A stretch of DNA of 64,000 nt. Origin: Paraescarpia echinospica. Lineage: Eukaryota; Annelida; Polychaeta; Sabellida; Siboglinidae. The notes beneath the pieces were generated by a model. It searched no databases. It worked only from the letters and a program-made list of their open reading frames with translations, and had not been told where the DNA came from. The DNA is taken from contig CM034531.1 of the NCBI GenBank assembly GCA_020002185.1, positions 83,455,608 to 83,519,607 of the forward strand, read 5' to 3'. Position numbers and translations under genes: made by a program. Position 1 is the stretch's first letter. Each line of letters opens with the position of its first letter. Positions 33,823 to 45,205 of this stretch are shown piece by piece.

Positions 33823-34000
33823 TGTTAAAGCTTATACTCAATGAGACATAGCAACAGAACCAAGCATTGTTTATTACGTACCAGAAACGGTAAATTGTTA
33901 TACAATAGCGTGAGCCATCAAATCACTGTTAAGCGATGTTGATCTTCCTCGCGGTCTCTCTTCAGAGACGGGAGGTCCCATTATTTGAGGGGAGACTACA
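33823..34000 (-). repeat. 3' LTR of the Gypsy element in the right arm
   Basis: On the minus strand a polypurine tract (AAAAAAGAGAGGAGGGAATT) is followed by 178 bases that begin TGTAGTCTCC and end GCTTTAACA, i.e. TG...CA. It abuts transposase codons (ATGGGGAAGTGTG), so this is the element's end at its insertion site. The left arm lost this LTR. No second copy of the LTR was found, so the call rests on the termini, the tract and the abrupt junction. Confidence 0.65.
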
Positions 34001-34278
34001 CCAATTCCCTCCTCTCTTTTTTAAATTCCGAACATTGGAGGACTTAGAGTCGCAGTTTAATGGGAGGCATCTTCTGACGTTTGCTACGTCGCAGTTCGTT
34101 GTGGGAGGACGATGGAATGTATCGTTCAACGTGGCCAGTGTTGTGGATACGAACATCGTTCTCTCCCGAGTATACCGTGTCCGGTTTGATGTATCGGCGG
34201 TTGCGCCAGTACACACGACCACTGGGCAGTTTCACATGATAGTCGCGGTGTCAGCCAATTCCGACGATCACGCCTACT

Positions 34279-35004
34279 TTATCCCACTTTTTTGTCAGGG
34301 GATTTTTGCAATCTTACTTGTGCGCCAATGCGTATCTGTGGTAGAGGACGGGATTGTCTGTTGTAACGCTCTTCGCCCCATACATGTGTTTGCCCGCAGC
34401 CAGCATCCTGCTTATCCGCCACATTTTGCCACTTGCTTGCAAACGATTGTCGGTGTGCGGGTACTGCCGATCGCAGTGGGTGTCCAAATAGGATTTGTGC
34501 AGGGGAGAGGCCACCTGCACGAGGAGTATTGCGATATTCTAGAAGTTCTCGCTGGAAATTCTCATCGTCCAGATCTCCATTCACGGTTGTTGTTGCAGTG
34601 AGTGTTTTCATTGTTTTCACCGCAGCCTCGGCATGTCCGTTAGATTGGTAGTAGTGTGGTGTGGATGGTGCGGGACGAACGCCCCAGCGTTTTAAGAAAT
34701 GGTTAAACTCACGAGACGCGAACTGAGGACCACCATCAGATCTAAATCGCACTGGGACTCCAAGCTTCACGAATGCACATCGACATGCACAGATGCTGTG
34801 GCGGGATGTAGTCTTAGCCTTTGGGAAATGGAAGACCACAGGCCATCCTGAGAGTCGATCTACGTAGACGAGATAATCTCGTCCGGCGTAGTGGACGAAG
34901 TCTGCTGACACATCTTCAAACACCCTGTTTGGTAGAGGTACTGATCTCAGTGGTTCGCGTTGCTGAGAAGGGCGGAGTTCTTGGCATTTATTGCAACTTG
35001 CCAC
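34279..35004 (-). pseudogene. Gypsy integrase (right arm)
   Basis: A 241-codon minus-strand frame with the DD35E core (YVDRLSGW, RSDGGPQF, NGHAEAAV) and CNKC zinc-domain half. Five residues differ from the left-arm copy. It lacks the HH half of its zinc domain in frame, which lies upstream in another phase, as in the left arm. Confidence 0.85.
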
Positions 35005-38000
35005 TGTCGTAGCCAGTACACGTTTTGTCTCGCCCTGCGTTTCATTCTATCGGTCTTTTGGTGCGAGTCATGAAGACGCGCTAAGACTTCAAGTCGAGCT
35101 GACTTGGGTACGACAATACGAGGTCCATACAGGACTATCCCGTCGTCCACTGACAGTTAGTTTCTGATGTTCCAGAATGGTATGACACTAGCGTTTGCTT
35201 TGTCTCTTGAAGACGGGAAGCCATTCTGGACGTTGTCAATGAGAGTTTTGTACTTTTCTTCTTGCATAGCGACTGTTCTAAGTCGATCTGGTATCGGGTC
35301 ACACAGGTGATCTTGCTGATCATCTTGGACGTCTTCATGTACCATTCTGGATGCATTGATAGTTACCGCGTGAACGTGGTGTTCTACTTCTTCTTCTGCT
35401 ACTTGATCATCCTCTGATGGATCCGACACAGGTGCACGTGAAAAAGCATCTGGGATGCAATGGTCTTTGCCCTTTGTCCAGCGTGTCGTGAACGAGAAGA
35501 GTGATGTCTTTTCTTTGAGACGTTGAAGACGCGTGTTGTCGATATCGTCAAGGCGATGGCGATCGAGAATTGTCACCAATGGTTTGTGATCGACGAGCAA
35601 CTCAAAATGTGACAGTCCGAGTAGTTGAATGCGACACTTCTTCATTGCCCAGGTGGCTGCCAGTAACTCTAATTCCACCATGGCATAGCGACTTTTCGTG
35701 TCTGTAAGAAAGCGTGATCCGCACTGAATCAGTCGCCATTTGTCTGCGTGTTGCTGCAAAAGAGCATAGCCCAGACCTTTGCGTCGCGATGCATTTGTGT
35801 GTAGCGCCGTTGGTTTTGTTGGACCAAAGTGTGCCAGTGTAGGAGCAGTTACCAACGTTTTCTTGGTGGCTTGAAAGGCTTTGTTGTGTGTTTCAGTCCA
35901 TCGAAACTCGTTCTTGCTCTTCAGTAGCTAACGTAATGGATCAGCAGTTGTATTGATGACCGCTGTCGTGAAGTCACCAAGTTGGTTGATAAGGCCCATA
36001 AAAGATCGTAGTTCTGTCAAGCAGGTTGGTGTAGGGAATTCGGCGATTGCTTTCAGCTTTTCCGGATCTGTGCTGACGCCTTCTGCGTTGATTTTGAAGC
36101 CAACGTAATTCACCTCATGTTCCGCGAACTTGAACTTGTCGGGGTTCAGTGTGATGCTGCGCTCCCAACAACGGAGCAACACTGAGCGAACTCTTTCGAT
36201 GTGTTGCTCAAAGTTGTCATCGTGTACAACGACGTCATCCATGACCTTTTTGACGTTGTTTAAACCGGCGATCGCTATGTCGCCGCGTCTGCAATATTCA
36301 TCGCCGGTTGAGGACAGTCCCATGGGGCTTCTCAAGAAGAGGTAACGTCCCAAAGGGGTCAAGAAAGTCGTCAGTTCTTGACATTCGGGCGAGAGTGGTA
36401 TCTGCCAGTACCCTTGTTTTGCGTCTAACATCGTGAAGTATCTTGACCCTGGTTTGATGTTGGAGACAGCTTCTTCCGGTGTCTTCATAGGATGCATGAG
36501 ACGTGTGAGGTCCACACAAAGACGTATACCCACTCGTGGTTTGGCACTACCACGAGCGGATGACACCATCTGGTGGGAACGTCTCCCAATGACTTGATAA
36601 TGCGTTGTCTTGACATCTGGTCGAGATTTGCTTTGACTTCATCCCGCCATGCGAAAGGAATGGGGCGTGTGGCAGATATTGCAAGTCTCAACGTTCTCGT
36701 TCAAGTGGATTTTCATTGGTTCACCCAACATTGTCTTCAGTTGGTCACCTGTGTCGAACACGTCTTTGAATTCTTCAAGTAAGTCATTGCGCTTGCGTGT
36801 TCGCGTGTCGGATGAGTAATCTTTTTTGGCGATTTTGTTTCGCGTGACCGTCTTATGGCACGAATTGGTTTGGGATAATTGTTCGGCACGATTCCTAAGT
36901 CTCGGCAAACATACCAAGCCAGCAGAAGTCATTTTTCCTCTTTGCAGATAAGAACCGTCTCTTTCGTAAATGTTGTCTGCTGCATGGATGTGGAGGTCTA
37001 CTGTGCCAATACATCCGAATGATGGCAGCAATGATTGTGTCTTCGGGCGGGGGACATGTATTTCCGATGTCTAATCCTATTTGTTTTATGATATCAACCC
37101 CTGCAACAGTGGCTTCAGCCCCTGTATCTGGTGTTGCCTGTGCTGTTGTGATGAAGCTATCATCAGCATTATGATGAAGTTGTACCTTAATGCACGGTGC
37201 GCGACAGTGTTTTTTCTTTCCCATAATGTCCGATACGCGAATCTGACTCATTGCGGTCGATCGACGTGTATTCTTATTCTGTGGATTGCTCTGACGGCAA
37301 CACGTAGCCCAATGACCCATTTTCTTACAGACTGAACATACACTGTGTCGTGCAGGACATTCATCTCGCGTTTTATGAGCCGATTTTCCACAATAACCGC
37401 ATCTGTGGTTATGTTTTGAAGTGGCGTTATTCCTGGTTTTAGTACGTTGCCAGGTTTTCTTGCCAATTATGTCTATCTTCGTATGGCCTTTGTCATTGTT
37501 TGCAAGTGCAGCTTCATCATTCCTTGCTGATTCTTCACTCCTGCACATATCAACTGTTGTCAGTAGAGAAGGGGGAGGCGTGATTGGTAATAAATTTCGT
37601 CTTGTTTCTGGGTCACGAATTCCCGACACAATTCGCGTAGTAAGACGATCGTCTAACCACTGCTGGCAAAGGTCTGCGTTGTTGGCAATTTCCCGCAATT
37701 CCATGTAGAAGTGGTCGAACGGTTCGCCTTCTTCTTGTTTGCGTTCTTCTAGTGCCACCCTGTCCAGTGTAACATTTCGTTTGGTTCGGATGTGTTCTTG
37801 GATTCGGTCTAAGATCGCCGTGACAGTTATGTCGTCATCATTGTCTATACCGATGGCTAATTGCAATGTAGCACGCATTTCAATAGAGAGGCTAGTGCGC
37901 AACATGGCTCTCTGTTGACGTCCTGGGAGACAGCTATTTCCGTGGTCAAAAACCCCACACCAGCAGCTGTCGGCCGGGTGGTAAGGGCAAGAAAACGGTT

Positions 38001-38901
38001 GCAGCTAGAGACAGAAGCTGGAGAACAATGACTGTCACCATTGATAATAATAATAAATAACTTCTTACACGCCAATATCCTCAGACAATCCGAGCTCAGT
38101 GGCGCACCAAAACCAAAGGATTAAGCATTCTCGTACTCGTGTGATAGGCGAAAGTCGTCAACAAATGGATGGATGTGCTAGGAAGCTAGGGAGGATAGGC
38201 GAAATTGAAAATGTCAAAATATTTTACGCTGATTTAACATTAACGGGAAGCGAATTCCATATAGTTGGCGAGGCAACTAAAAAAGCTCGAGTTCCAGCCT
38301 TTGTCTTAACTCTAGGAACAGATAGCAACTTCGAACTAGACGACCGAAGTTGTCTGGCTTGTCTAAGCATTGAGTGTAAATAACTAGGTTGTTTGGATGA
38401 AAGGGCTTGGTAGGTGATTGTGCAGATCTTAAACATAATGCGATATCGCACGGGGAGCCAGTGCAGTGACTTTAGAAGTGGCACTGAGCGGGAGAATCGA
38501 GGAGATTGTGTGACTACCCTTGCTAAACAATTTTGGACGCGTTGTAGTTTGCAATATCTGCAATGTCTTAGCGACAGAAAGCGACATATGTCGGCGAATA
38601 TCACGGATATGATAAAAACAGCAACGGCACGTTTGGGATATGTGTTGTCTGAAATTGAAGTCGCAATCAAAGGTCACTCCTAGATTCCGTACTGATGCTG
38701 CTGGTGTAATATTTTGACTTAGGATCCATGTTGGAAAAAGTCATTAAGTTTACCTCGCTGCATTGGAGTACCAATGATGAGGAATTCAGTTTTGTCTGCA
38801 TTTAACTTTAATTTGCTATCGGTCATCCATGAGAAAACATCTTGGAGACAATCGTTGAGTCGGTTTAGAGAGTGACTTGTATTGGGCGAGGCCAAGGAAA
38901 T

Positions 38902-40575
38902 CTAGATATGTGTGTCATCTGCATAAAGGTGATGATCCAAGTTATGACTTTGGATGACATAGCTGAGTGGCGTAGTGTAGAGAGTGAAAAGCAAAGGCCC
39001 AAGAACGGAACCCTGGGGAATGCCACATGAAGTAGGGAGTGAGGTTGAAAAGTAATTATATATCTTTATACATTGATGTCTATTGGTTAGATATGAAGAA
39101 AACCAGGTCAGAGCTGTGCCAGATATGCCATACCACATTGATAAACATTTGACAAGAGTGTTGTGATCAATGGTATCAAAGGCGGCAGACAGATCAAGCA
39201 AGGTAAGTGCAGTTACTTTGCCTTTATTAATGTTTAATATAACATCATTGTGTACTTTTAGGAGAGCAGTCTCTGTAGAAGGAAATTGTTTGTATGCTGA
39301 TTGGAGCACATTGGATAAACAAGTTGAGCTGATATGACAACTTAGACGGCTTGCTACGACTTTCTCAAGTATCTTAGAAATAAAGCTAAGATTATAAATT
39401 GGCCTATAATTTTTGAAATCGTCTTTTGGCAAAGAAGTCTTCTTGAGAACAAGATTTACATGTGCGTGTTTAAAATCATCTGGGAATTTACCCGAACTCA
39501 GTGATAAATTTCTGATATTCGTTATTGTACCAAGTAAAGAGTCAAGACATGCTTTTAGTAGTATGGTTGGTAATGGATCGAGATCGCATGACTTATTTGG
39601 GGAGGACATTATTATTTTCCTCACTTCATCAACTGTGGCTGGTTCAAACAATACAAGTGGAGAATTTACTAGTGGGGAATCCACATTTACAGTACTTAAA
39701 GTGTGACATGGAAAAGCAGAACGTATAAGACTTATTTTATCTTTGAAATGACTAGAAAACGAGTCACACAGAGATTTGACTGACACATGACTAGGTAGAG
39801 ATGGAGGCGGCCGTCTGTGTAAAATATGATTTATGCAGTTCCATAGGTGACGTGGGTTATCAGAGTTACTCGAGACCATGTTTGTGTAATAATTTGATTT
39901 AGCTTTGGCCATTTGTCTGTTGCAGTAGTGACACTCTTTACAATATCGTGATCTGTCCAAAGGCGAGCGTGCTTTGCGCCATACACGTTCAAGATAGCGC
40001 AAGCGCTTTTTAGATTGTAGAATTTCATGAGTCATCCATGGAGCATGTGGCTTTTGGGACACAGATTTAGATCTCAGGGGTGCATGTTTATTAAGTAAAT
40101 CTTTGAGTATTTGACAGTACATGTCTGACAGATGTTCTTTTGGGTTACTGATGAGGTCGGATTTAAGGATGTCTGTCATTAATGCAGCAATGTCAATCTT
40201 ATGGATTGGTCGGTAAAACACATTGTGTTTGGACTCTACGGGAATTCTAGGAACTTTGATATCTGTAATGACAGTGTGGTGGTCTGATAAACCATCTGAA
40301 GCAGTAGGTGTCTGAATATTGTTACAATCTGAACGGGTGATTAAGAGATCGAGCCAGTGGCCATGTATGTGTGTTGAGAAGGTAACATGTTGTTTCATGT
40401 CATAGGATGCCAGAATGTCATCAAATGTACTTGTTGTTGATGAAGGTGTGTCCAGATGAAGATTAAAATCATCGAGTATATACAATTCTGAATAAATAGT
40501 TGCCAGATTTTCAAGTAGATCCTGGAATTCTTCAAAGAAATGGGCAGGGTGTCCTGGAGGGCGATAAATGCACAC
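38902..40575 (-). pseudogene. L2-type LINE endonuclease-RT frame (right arm)
   Basis: A 557-codon frame spans from mid-endonuclease to the RT catalytic motif and is the longest open piece of this LINE in the window. Motifs in order: YRPPGHPAHFFEEF, DDFNLHLDTP (a GDFN variant), [63 protein letters not shown]. It stays open across the position where the left arm has a private TAA. Confidence 0.85.
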
Positions 40576-40857
40576 AAAATAAACAGAGAAACATGAATCG
40601 GAAATTTCGGCACAGCTGGCCTCAAAGCTGGAGTAATCAGGGTTTGAATGTAAATTAACTTTGAACTGTTTTGAGACGAGAAATCCAACACCACCACCTC
40701 GCCCAACTGAACGTTGGCGATGATGGAAGGTGAAACTGGAAGGAGAAATGTCAGCAATGCATGCAGCTGTGTCATGTGGTCTGAGCCAAGTCTCAGTGAC
40801 TGCAAGGATGTATATTGTCTTGGAAGTTAATAAATTGGTAAGCGAGGCTGTTTTGTC

Positions 40858-41193
40858 TCAAATAGATCGAACGTTAGTGGTGGCTACTTGAATATTGCGC
40901 CTGATAGCAGGTCCAGGATTCAGACTTACATATCCTGCTAGTGGTAAAATAATTGCCAATTTAAACGTTGGCTTAGAGCGGGGGATTGGCAGTAACTTTC
41001 TATTAAAGCAAAGATTAAGACATGGCAAACTGTGAAGATGTGACAAGGAATTTTGTGTTCTCATGTACTGAGAAACTGTTAAAATGACAGCCGACTGTTG
41101 GGGACTAAGTGGCTTGCACAGCATAAAATCGTGACCTCGCGAAGCAGCAGAAGAGGATAAAAATAAAACACATAATAAAAATGCTGGTGACAT
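40858..41193 (-). pseudogene. LINE N-terminal leader with hydrophobic start and degenerate 2A-like motif
   Basis: The frame opens with a hydrophobic, signal-like stretch (FLLCVLFLSSSAA). Later it carries LAGYVSLNPGP directly before the first endonuclease residues (IQVATTNVRSI). L2/CR1-type LINEs of several invertebrates have a 2A-like oligopeptide (D-V-E-x-N-P-G-P) at this place. Here the NPGP end is kept but the D and E positions are Y and S. The frame ends at a TGA inside the endonuclease. Confidence 0.65.
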
Positions 41194-41199
41194 TGTCTT

Positions 41200-42180
41200 G
41201 GTGACAGTGTACTTTCCTCAAAATGGTGAAGAATAAAATGATAATGTCTCATAAAATAATAAATAATTGAAAATAATAAAATATTTTAAAACTGTATAAT
41301 TGTACTAAAAATAATGTAAATTTCTAGGTTATTAAAGAGTGGGTTGGCGATAATCGATGGCAACATTACAGGTCGTATGATTGTTCGCGCTCAGCAGGCC
41401 TGTGCAAAGTAACAAGATGTTTAGTGCCAGTGCAAAGAAAAGTCAGAGGTCTTCACCCCCAGGGCGATTCTGGGTATAAAAGAACGTCTTGTTGAAAAGG
41501 CCTATTAGTATATAGTTTAAAAGGGGACTGCCCCTGCCTTAGTATGTTGTGTACGTAAGCCTGCTAGCACACAAATCAAATCGACCTGTATTATCGCCCA
41601 AATAATTTAAGTACAACATTTAACAGCGTTGGTGGTGATAATTTATAAAATGTTTGTTTAAGCAAACAGTGCAATAAGTTGACATTAATTTTACACTAGT
41701 GTCGCAGACAAAATTAAACGTTAAATTGCAAAAATGATTTTGAATCACGTAGTGACAAATTAAACAAGTATCACCTGACGCCACCTGGCGACCAACCGTG
41801 CATTCCAATTGAGTGAAGTATGTGCTGAAGAGACAGTCAATACGGAAGACTTACAACATGTATCAGGTGGGCAGCATTACTGGGTATTAACAATTGAAAA
41901 TGACACATATCTGCATTGAATGTGACATGTATAGCTACTTGGGACAGTAACACACACCAGCACTATATAAGGCCCACAATATAAAACTCCTGTCTTAATA
42001 TGTTTTGACTATAATAATCATGAACAAGGGAGCAGATTACTCATTGCAGTACAAGTCATGAAAACATCATCACATAAATTTCTTCGACAATATTCAGAGG
42101 TAGGCTTAAAGAGTGGTTTCCTTTATAAACTGGATCAAAAGGACTGACAATTATATTTGATAATATTTATTGTTAGTACT
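41200..42180. other. Flank between the palindrome and the right ISL2EU copy
   Basis: A promoter-like GTATAAAAGAACG occurs near 41475. A minus-strand frame at 41808-41620 has paired cysteines (TCLICHYV, YCTVCLNKHF) that may be a small zinc-binding or first-exon segment. It is not recognised. No other gene. Confidence 0.35.
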
Positions 42181-42218
42181 TGACATCTTACTTTGTTCTT
42201 TCATATTTGCACACAGAG

Positions 42219-42936
42219 GTCCCAAGTGACACATCTACACAGACACCTAGAGTCTGCGCTGCCAGTACAACAACACAAACCAGTGACTCGATGATGTGGA
42301 GTGCAAGGAAGTTCGCTCATGATCATGAAGGAATGCACTTTTATACAGGCCTTGAACATTTTAAGAAGTTTTTTTTGTCTGACAATCACTTGGCCAAGCA
42401 GCATGTAACCTACGTTATTATGATGGTGTGATACCATCTATATCAGTGAAATATAAATTATTTGTTACTCTTGTTAAGATGCGCCAGCACAAAACTAACT
42501 ATGAACTGAGTAGAATGTTTGGTATAACTTAGGCCACTGTGTCGAATATTTTTATTACTTGGATACATTTCATGGTTTGCCAGTGGGGGAAACAGACTGG
42601 TGGCCGTCCCAGTTTTTACCAACTAACTTTAATAAGTTCCCTTCGACAAGACTTATAATTGACGGCACAGAGTGTCCAATAAATAAGCCAAAAGAACCAT
42701 TAGTGCAACAAGCTACTTGTTCTATCTATAAAACACGAATACCGTCAAAGTCTTAGTAGGGCTTCACCTGGAGTTCTTGTATCCTATGTATCATATGGTG
42801 GATCAACCAGTGATCGTCAGATTTGTGAGAGATCCAACCTGATGGGGAAGTGTGACCCTGGAGACAGTATCATGGCATGCAAAGGGTTTAATGTTCAAAA
42901 TCTAATTGAGCGTTGCATGGTTAACATTAACAATGC
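42219..42936 (+). pseudogene. ISL2EU-type transposase, N-terminal and middle part (right copy)
   Basis: After a TTTGCACACAG acceptor the frame reads MMWSARKFAHD, LEHFKKFFLSDNHLAKQHVT, then (after stops) KTNYELSRMFGI, ATVSNIFITWI, LIIDGTECPINKPKEP, SYVSYGGSTSDRQIC and PGDSIMACKGFNVQNLIE. This is the helix-turn-helix plus DDE_Tnp_4 order of ISL2EU/PIF-type transposases. First catalytic D is at 42661-42663. The second position is a cysteine codon at 42878-42880. The C-terminus with the catalytic E is deleted after VNIN near 42931. Stops also lie at about 42430, 42530 and 42754. Confidence 0.85.
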
Positions 42937-43140
42937 ACAATGTTGGCTCTGAAATGTGTGAATATGGTTGTAAATATTCTTATCATGTTTCCCAAAGTGT
43001 AAACCTACTAACTCCTCTGTATTTTCTTTCTGAAACTTTGAAGCTTGGGCAAATTTGTTTACTCCACATTGCTTCAGTTTACTCAGCTGTATAAATTACC
43101 AGATACCGCGCTATATAAGAACTTACCTTTTAGGTTCAAT
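42937..43140 (+). other. 3' flank of the transposase (third copy)
   Basis: This is homologous to 30150-30350 and, inverted, to 33300-33510. It joins directly to truncated transposase coding sequence, which locates the deletion. Confidence 0.75.
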
Positions 43141-43340
43141 TCAGGTTTGACCTCTCACAGACTTGCATTACAATGAATACTGGTAATAATTCCTATACAG
43201 GAACTTATTTATGATTGCAGACTTGAAATGAGAAGAGTAAAATTCTAATAGTTTTTTTACCATGGTCTCAACGAATTGTTCATTTCAACGCACTGTTAGC
43301 ATGACTAGTCCCTTGATGGTATAAACAACAAGCAAACACT

Positions 43341-43727
43341 TTGATATGTTTGAACAAAACAGTTACCCTTGGATTTGGTAGTAATAGTCAATGTTTTCTT
43401 GTAGATAAAGAGACCCATCAGCTTCTTTCAGGTAAGGAACTGTTAAGGGAGAAATATCATTTTCCCTTGCTGTGTAAAGACATTTACTTTCCAAAATTGT
43501 TCCACTGCCACATTCTCGTACCTATGGCCATGCAATACAGCTGGTGTTCTAATGTCTACAAAAGTTGTAAGTGATTCCATATCTCTCTTCTCTGTGGCCT
43601 TGCAGATGGCACCAAATTTTGATGAGATCAGATGATGAAGTCTGACATCCATCCAATGCTTGTTATTCACTTGCTCCCTAGTTGCACTTTCCAACTCAGT
43701 GGCCTGCGCCTCGCTGATCTCCGCACC
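43341..43727 (-). pseudogene. YqaJ nuclease exon (right copy)
   Basis: A minus-strand exon starts after a CTTTCAG acceptor. It reads ISEAQATELESATREQVNNK, SSKFGAICKATEKRD and TPAVLHGHRYENVAVEQF. It then jumps to WKVNVFT through a deletion that removed the ASPDG block, and goes on with a DYYYQIQG equivalent near 43385. The opening is four codons longer than in the middle copy. The last exon and 3' end run towards 43150, converging on the transposase. Confidence 0.75.
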
Positions 43728-43921
43728 CTGAAAGTAATGCAATCACTTGTTTTGCCGACAATATATCATCGGTTGTCATGATTGTTTGGTTTAAATCGTT
43801 TTATTTAAATCTCTGACTTACATCAATCTTAGACTAAAACATAATATATTGCTTATTTGATGATTTGTATGAATTTTGTTTAGATACAAAAGTACATTGT
43901 TCGCTTAACCTATATAGTTGT

Positions 43922-44035
43922 TGTTGCATACGTAACTAGCACGCTCTCATACTTATGAGCCGACCCCCGGATATTGATCCGCTACGGGGTACTCATTGAG
44001 TTTGCACGGAGTTCAATAAAGCTACATCCACCACA
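43922..44035 (+). repeat. 5' LTR of Gypsy-2
   Basis: A 114-bp repeat begins TGTTGCATACG and ends CATCCACCACA. It differs from the 3' LTR at three positions by direct comparison. The flanking target duplication GTTGT is at 43917-43921. It contains AATAAA at 44016 and is followed by a primer-binding-like TTTGGCGACGAGG. Confidence 0.95.
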
Positions 44036-44311
44036 TATTTGGCGACGAGGATCGGATTGAGTATTCTGAACGTTTAATTGTCAGCAAGCGTGCACTGAAC
44101 ATGCTAGTCAACGCAGCAAGTCAGCCGTCACCACTGAACATCGTCCGAATTTCCGAAACAACGTGCAAAAAGTGAACTTTGAAGCTACTTTCAGAATGGC
44201 AGGCGCAACGACGCTCGACAGCGTCGTGCTAGTAGCGTGAACTTTTGAACTTTCTGCACTCCACTCGCGACGTACACCGTGGCTAACAAGTCGTCAACAA
44301 ACACGGCGAAG

Positions 44312-45205
44312 ATGCGAAAAACCGCAAATATCCACATTCGTATCGTGTTTACTGTGCTACGCCACCGTAATGTCACTGCTCGGGGAACTTTGCCTGAATT
44401 TTCGGGAAAGGATTGGTCGTCCTACGAAGATAGACTAGGGTTTTACTTCGAGGCGAATGACATTGCGCTTGACGCTGTTAGCAAGCGACGGGCTATATTA
44501 CTGTCAGTTGTCGGCACAGAGACGTACACTCTGTTGCGTAGCTTGGCAGCGCCCAAGGCTCCTGCAGACTTAACATACAAGGAACTATGTGTTTTACATT
44601 CCTCGCATTTTGAGCCTAAGCCTAACACAATATTACAGCGTTACTCGTTTTACTCGGCATACCGCAAACAGGGCCAAAGCGTCAAAGACTTTGTGGCTGA
44701 ATTAAAACAGTTGGCACGAAACTGTGATTTTGGCAAAACGCGAGAGGGAGTAAATCTGTCCGAACAATTGATCCTAGAAGAGAATCTAAGGGACCGATTG
44801 GTGTGTGGCGTGGCCGACCCCGCCATTCAACGCAGGCTACTGGGGGAGACAGATCTGGGTTTTGAAAAAGCATTCCAGATAGCCCTCGCTATGGAGTCAG
44901 CTGCCGCTAACACAGCGCAGCTCCGATTTACCGAAAGTGACCCAACGTTGCATCGTGCTGACGTTCATAAGGTAACTACGCACAGACAAACACCTCGCAG
45001 AGCTAAACAGGTAACGCCCATTCAAGAGAGAGCATGTTTCAGGTGTGGGAAGTCAACACACTTACAAAGTGAATGTCGTTTCAAGAACGCTGAATGTCGG
45101 TTTTGCAAGAAGGTAGGCCACATCGAGAGCAACTGTTTTACAAAGAAGAAAACAGGCAGGAACCACACAAACCAGATGACGACAGGGGCTTCCAACGAGA
45201 GATAA
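44312..45205 (+). pseudogene. Gypsy-2 Gag
   Basis: The first ATG in frame is 44312. The product has LPEFSGKDWSSYEDRLGFYF, a retroviral-type capsid core (RYSFYSAYRKQGQSVKDFVA, CDFGKTREGVN, IQRRLLGE) and two zinc knuckles (CFRCGKSTHLQSEC, CRFCKKVGHIESNC). A TAA at 45203-45205 separates it from the protease in the same frame, so it may be a read-through point or a simple mutation. Confidence 0.85.

Larger units (their letters stand above)
33823..38043 (-). mobile_element. Gypsy-type retrotransposon, right palindrome arm
   Basis: This is an inverted, near-identical copy of the 25933-29986 element with the 3' LTR kept. Frames: gag/protease 37905-36895, protease/RT start 37031-36485, RT 36569-35928, RNase H 35855-35157, integrase 35004-34279, C-tail 34235-34044. 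An additional in-frame stop splits RT from RNase H near 35930, where the left arm is open. The frameshift between protease and RT and the stop before the integrase are shared with the left arm. The 5' end is cut by the LINE at the same base as in the left arm. Confidence 0.9.
38044..41193 (-). mobile_element. L2-type LINE, right palindrome arm, with 5' part kept
   Basis: The minus strand runs from an N-terminal frame at 41193 through the endonuclease and RT (40855-38902) to a C-terminus ending at 38224 and an ATAATAATAATAA tail at about 38044-38055. The endonuclease has LDDFNLHLD and SDHHTVI; the RT has [23 protein letters not shown] and YADDTHI. This copy is longer at the 5' side than the left arm, which starts at 40736 equivalents. 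Stops at 40858-40856 (TGA) and 38904-38902 (TAG) interrupt it. Confidence 0.9.

Noticed and set aside
33936..34601. 221-residue plus-strand protein overlapping the right-arm Gypsy
   Set aside because: It is the antisense of the integrase; the same antisense frame occurs in the left arm (29952-29386) and has no known motif.
41620..41808. Zinc-finger first exon of the transposase
   Set aside because: Paired cysteines exist, but the frame is on the opposite strand to the transposase and matches no family I recognise.
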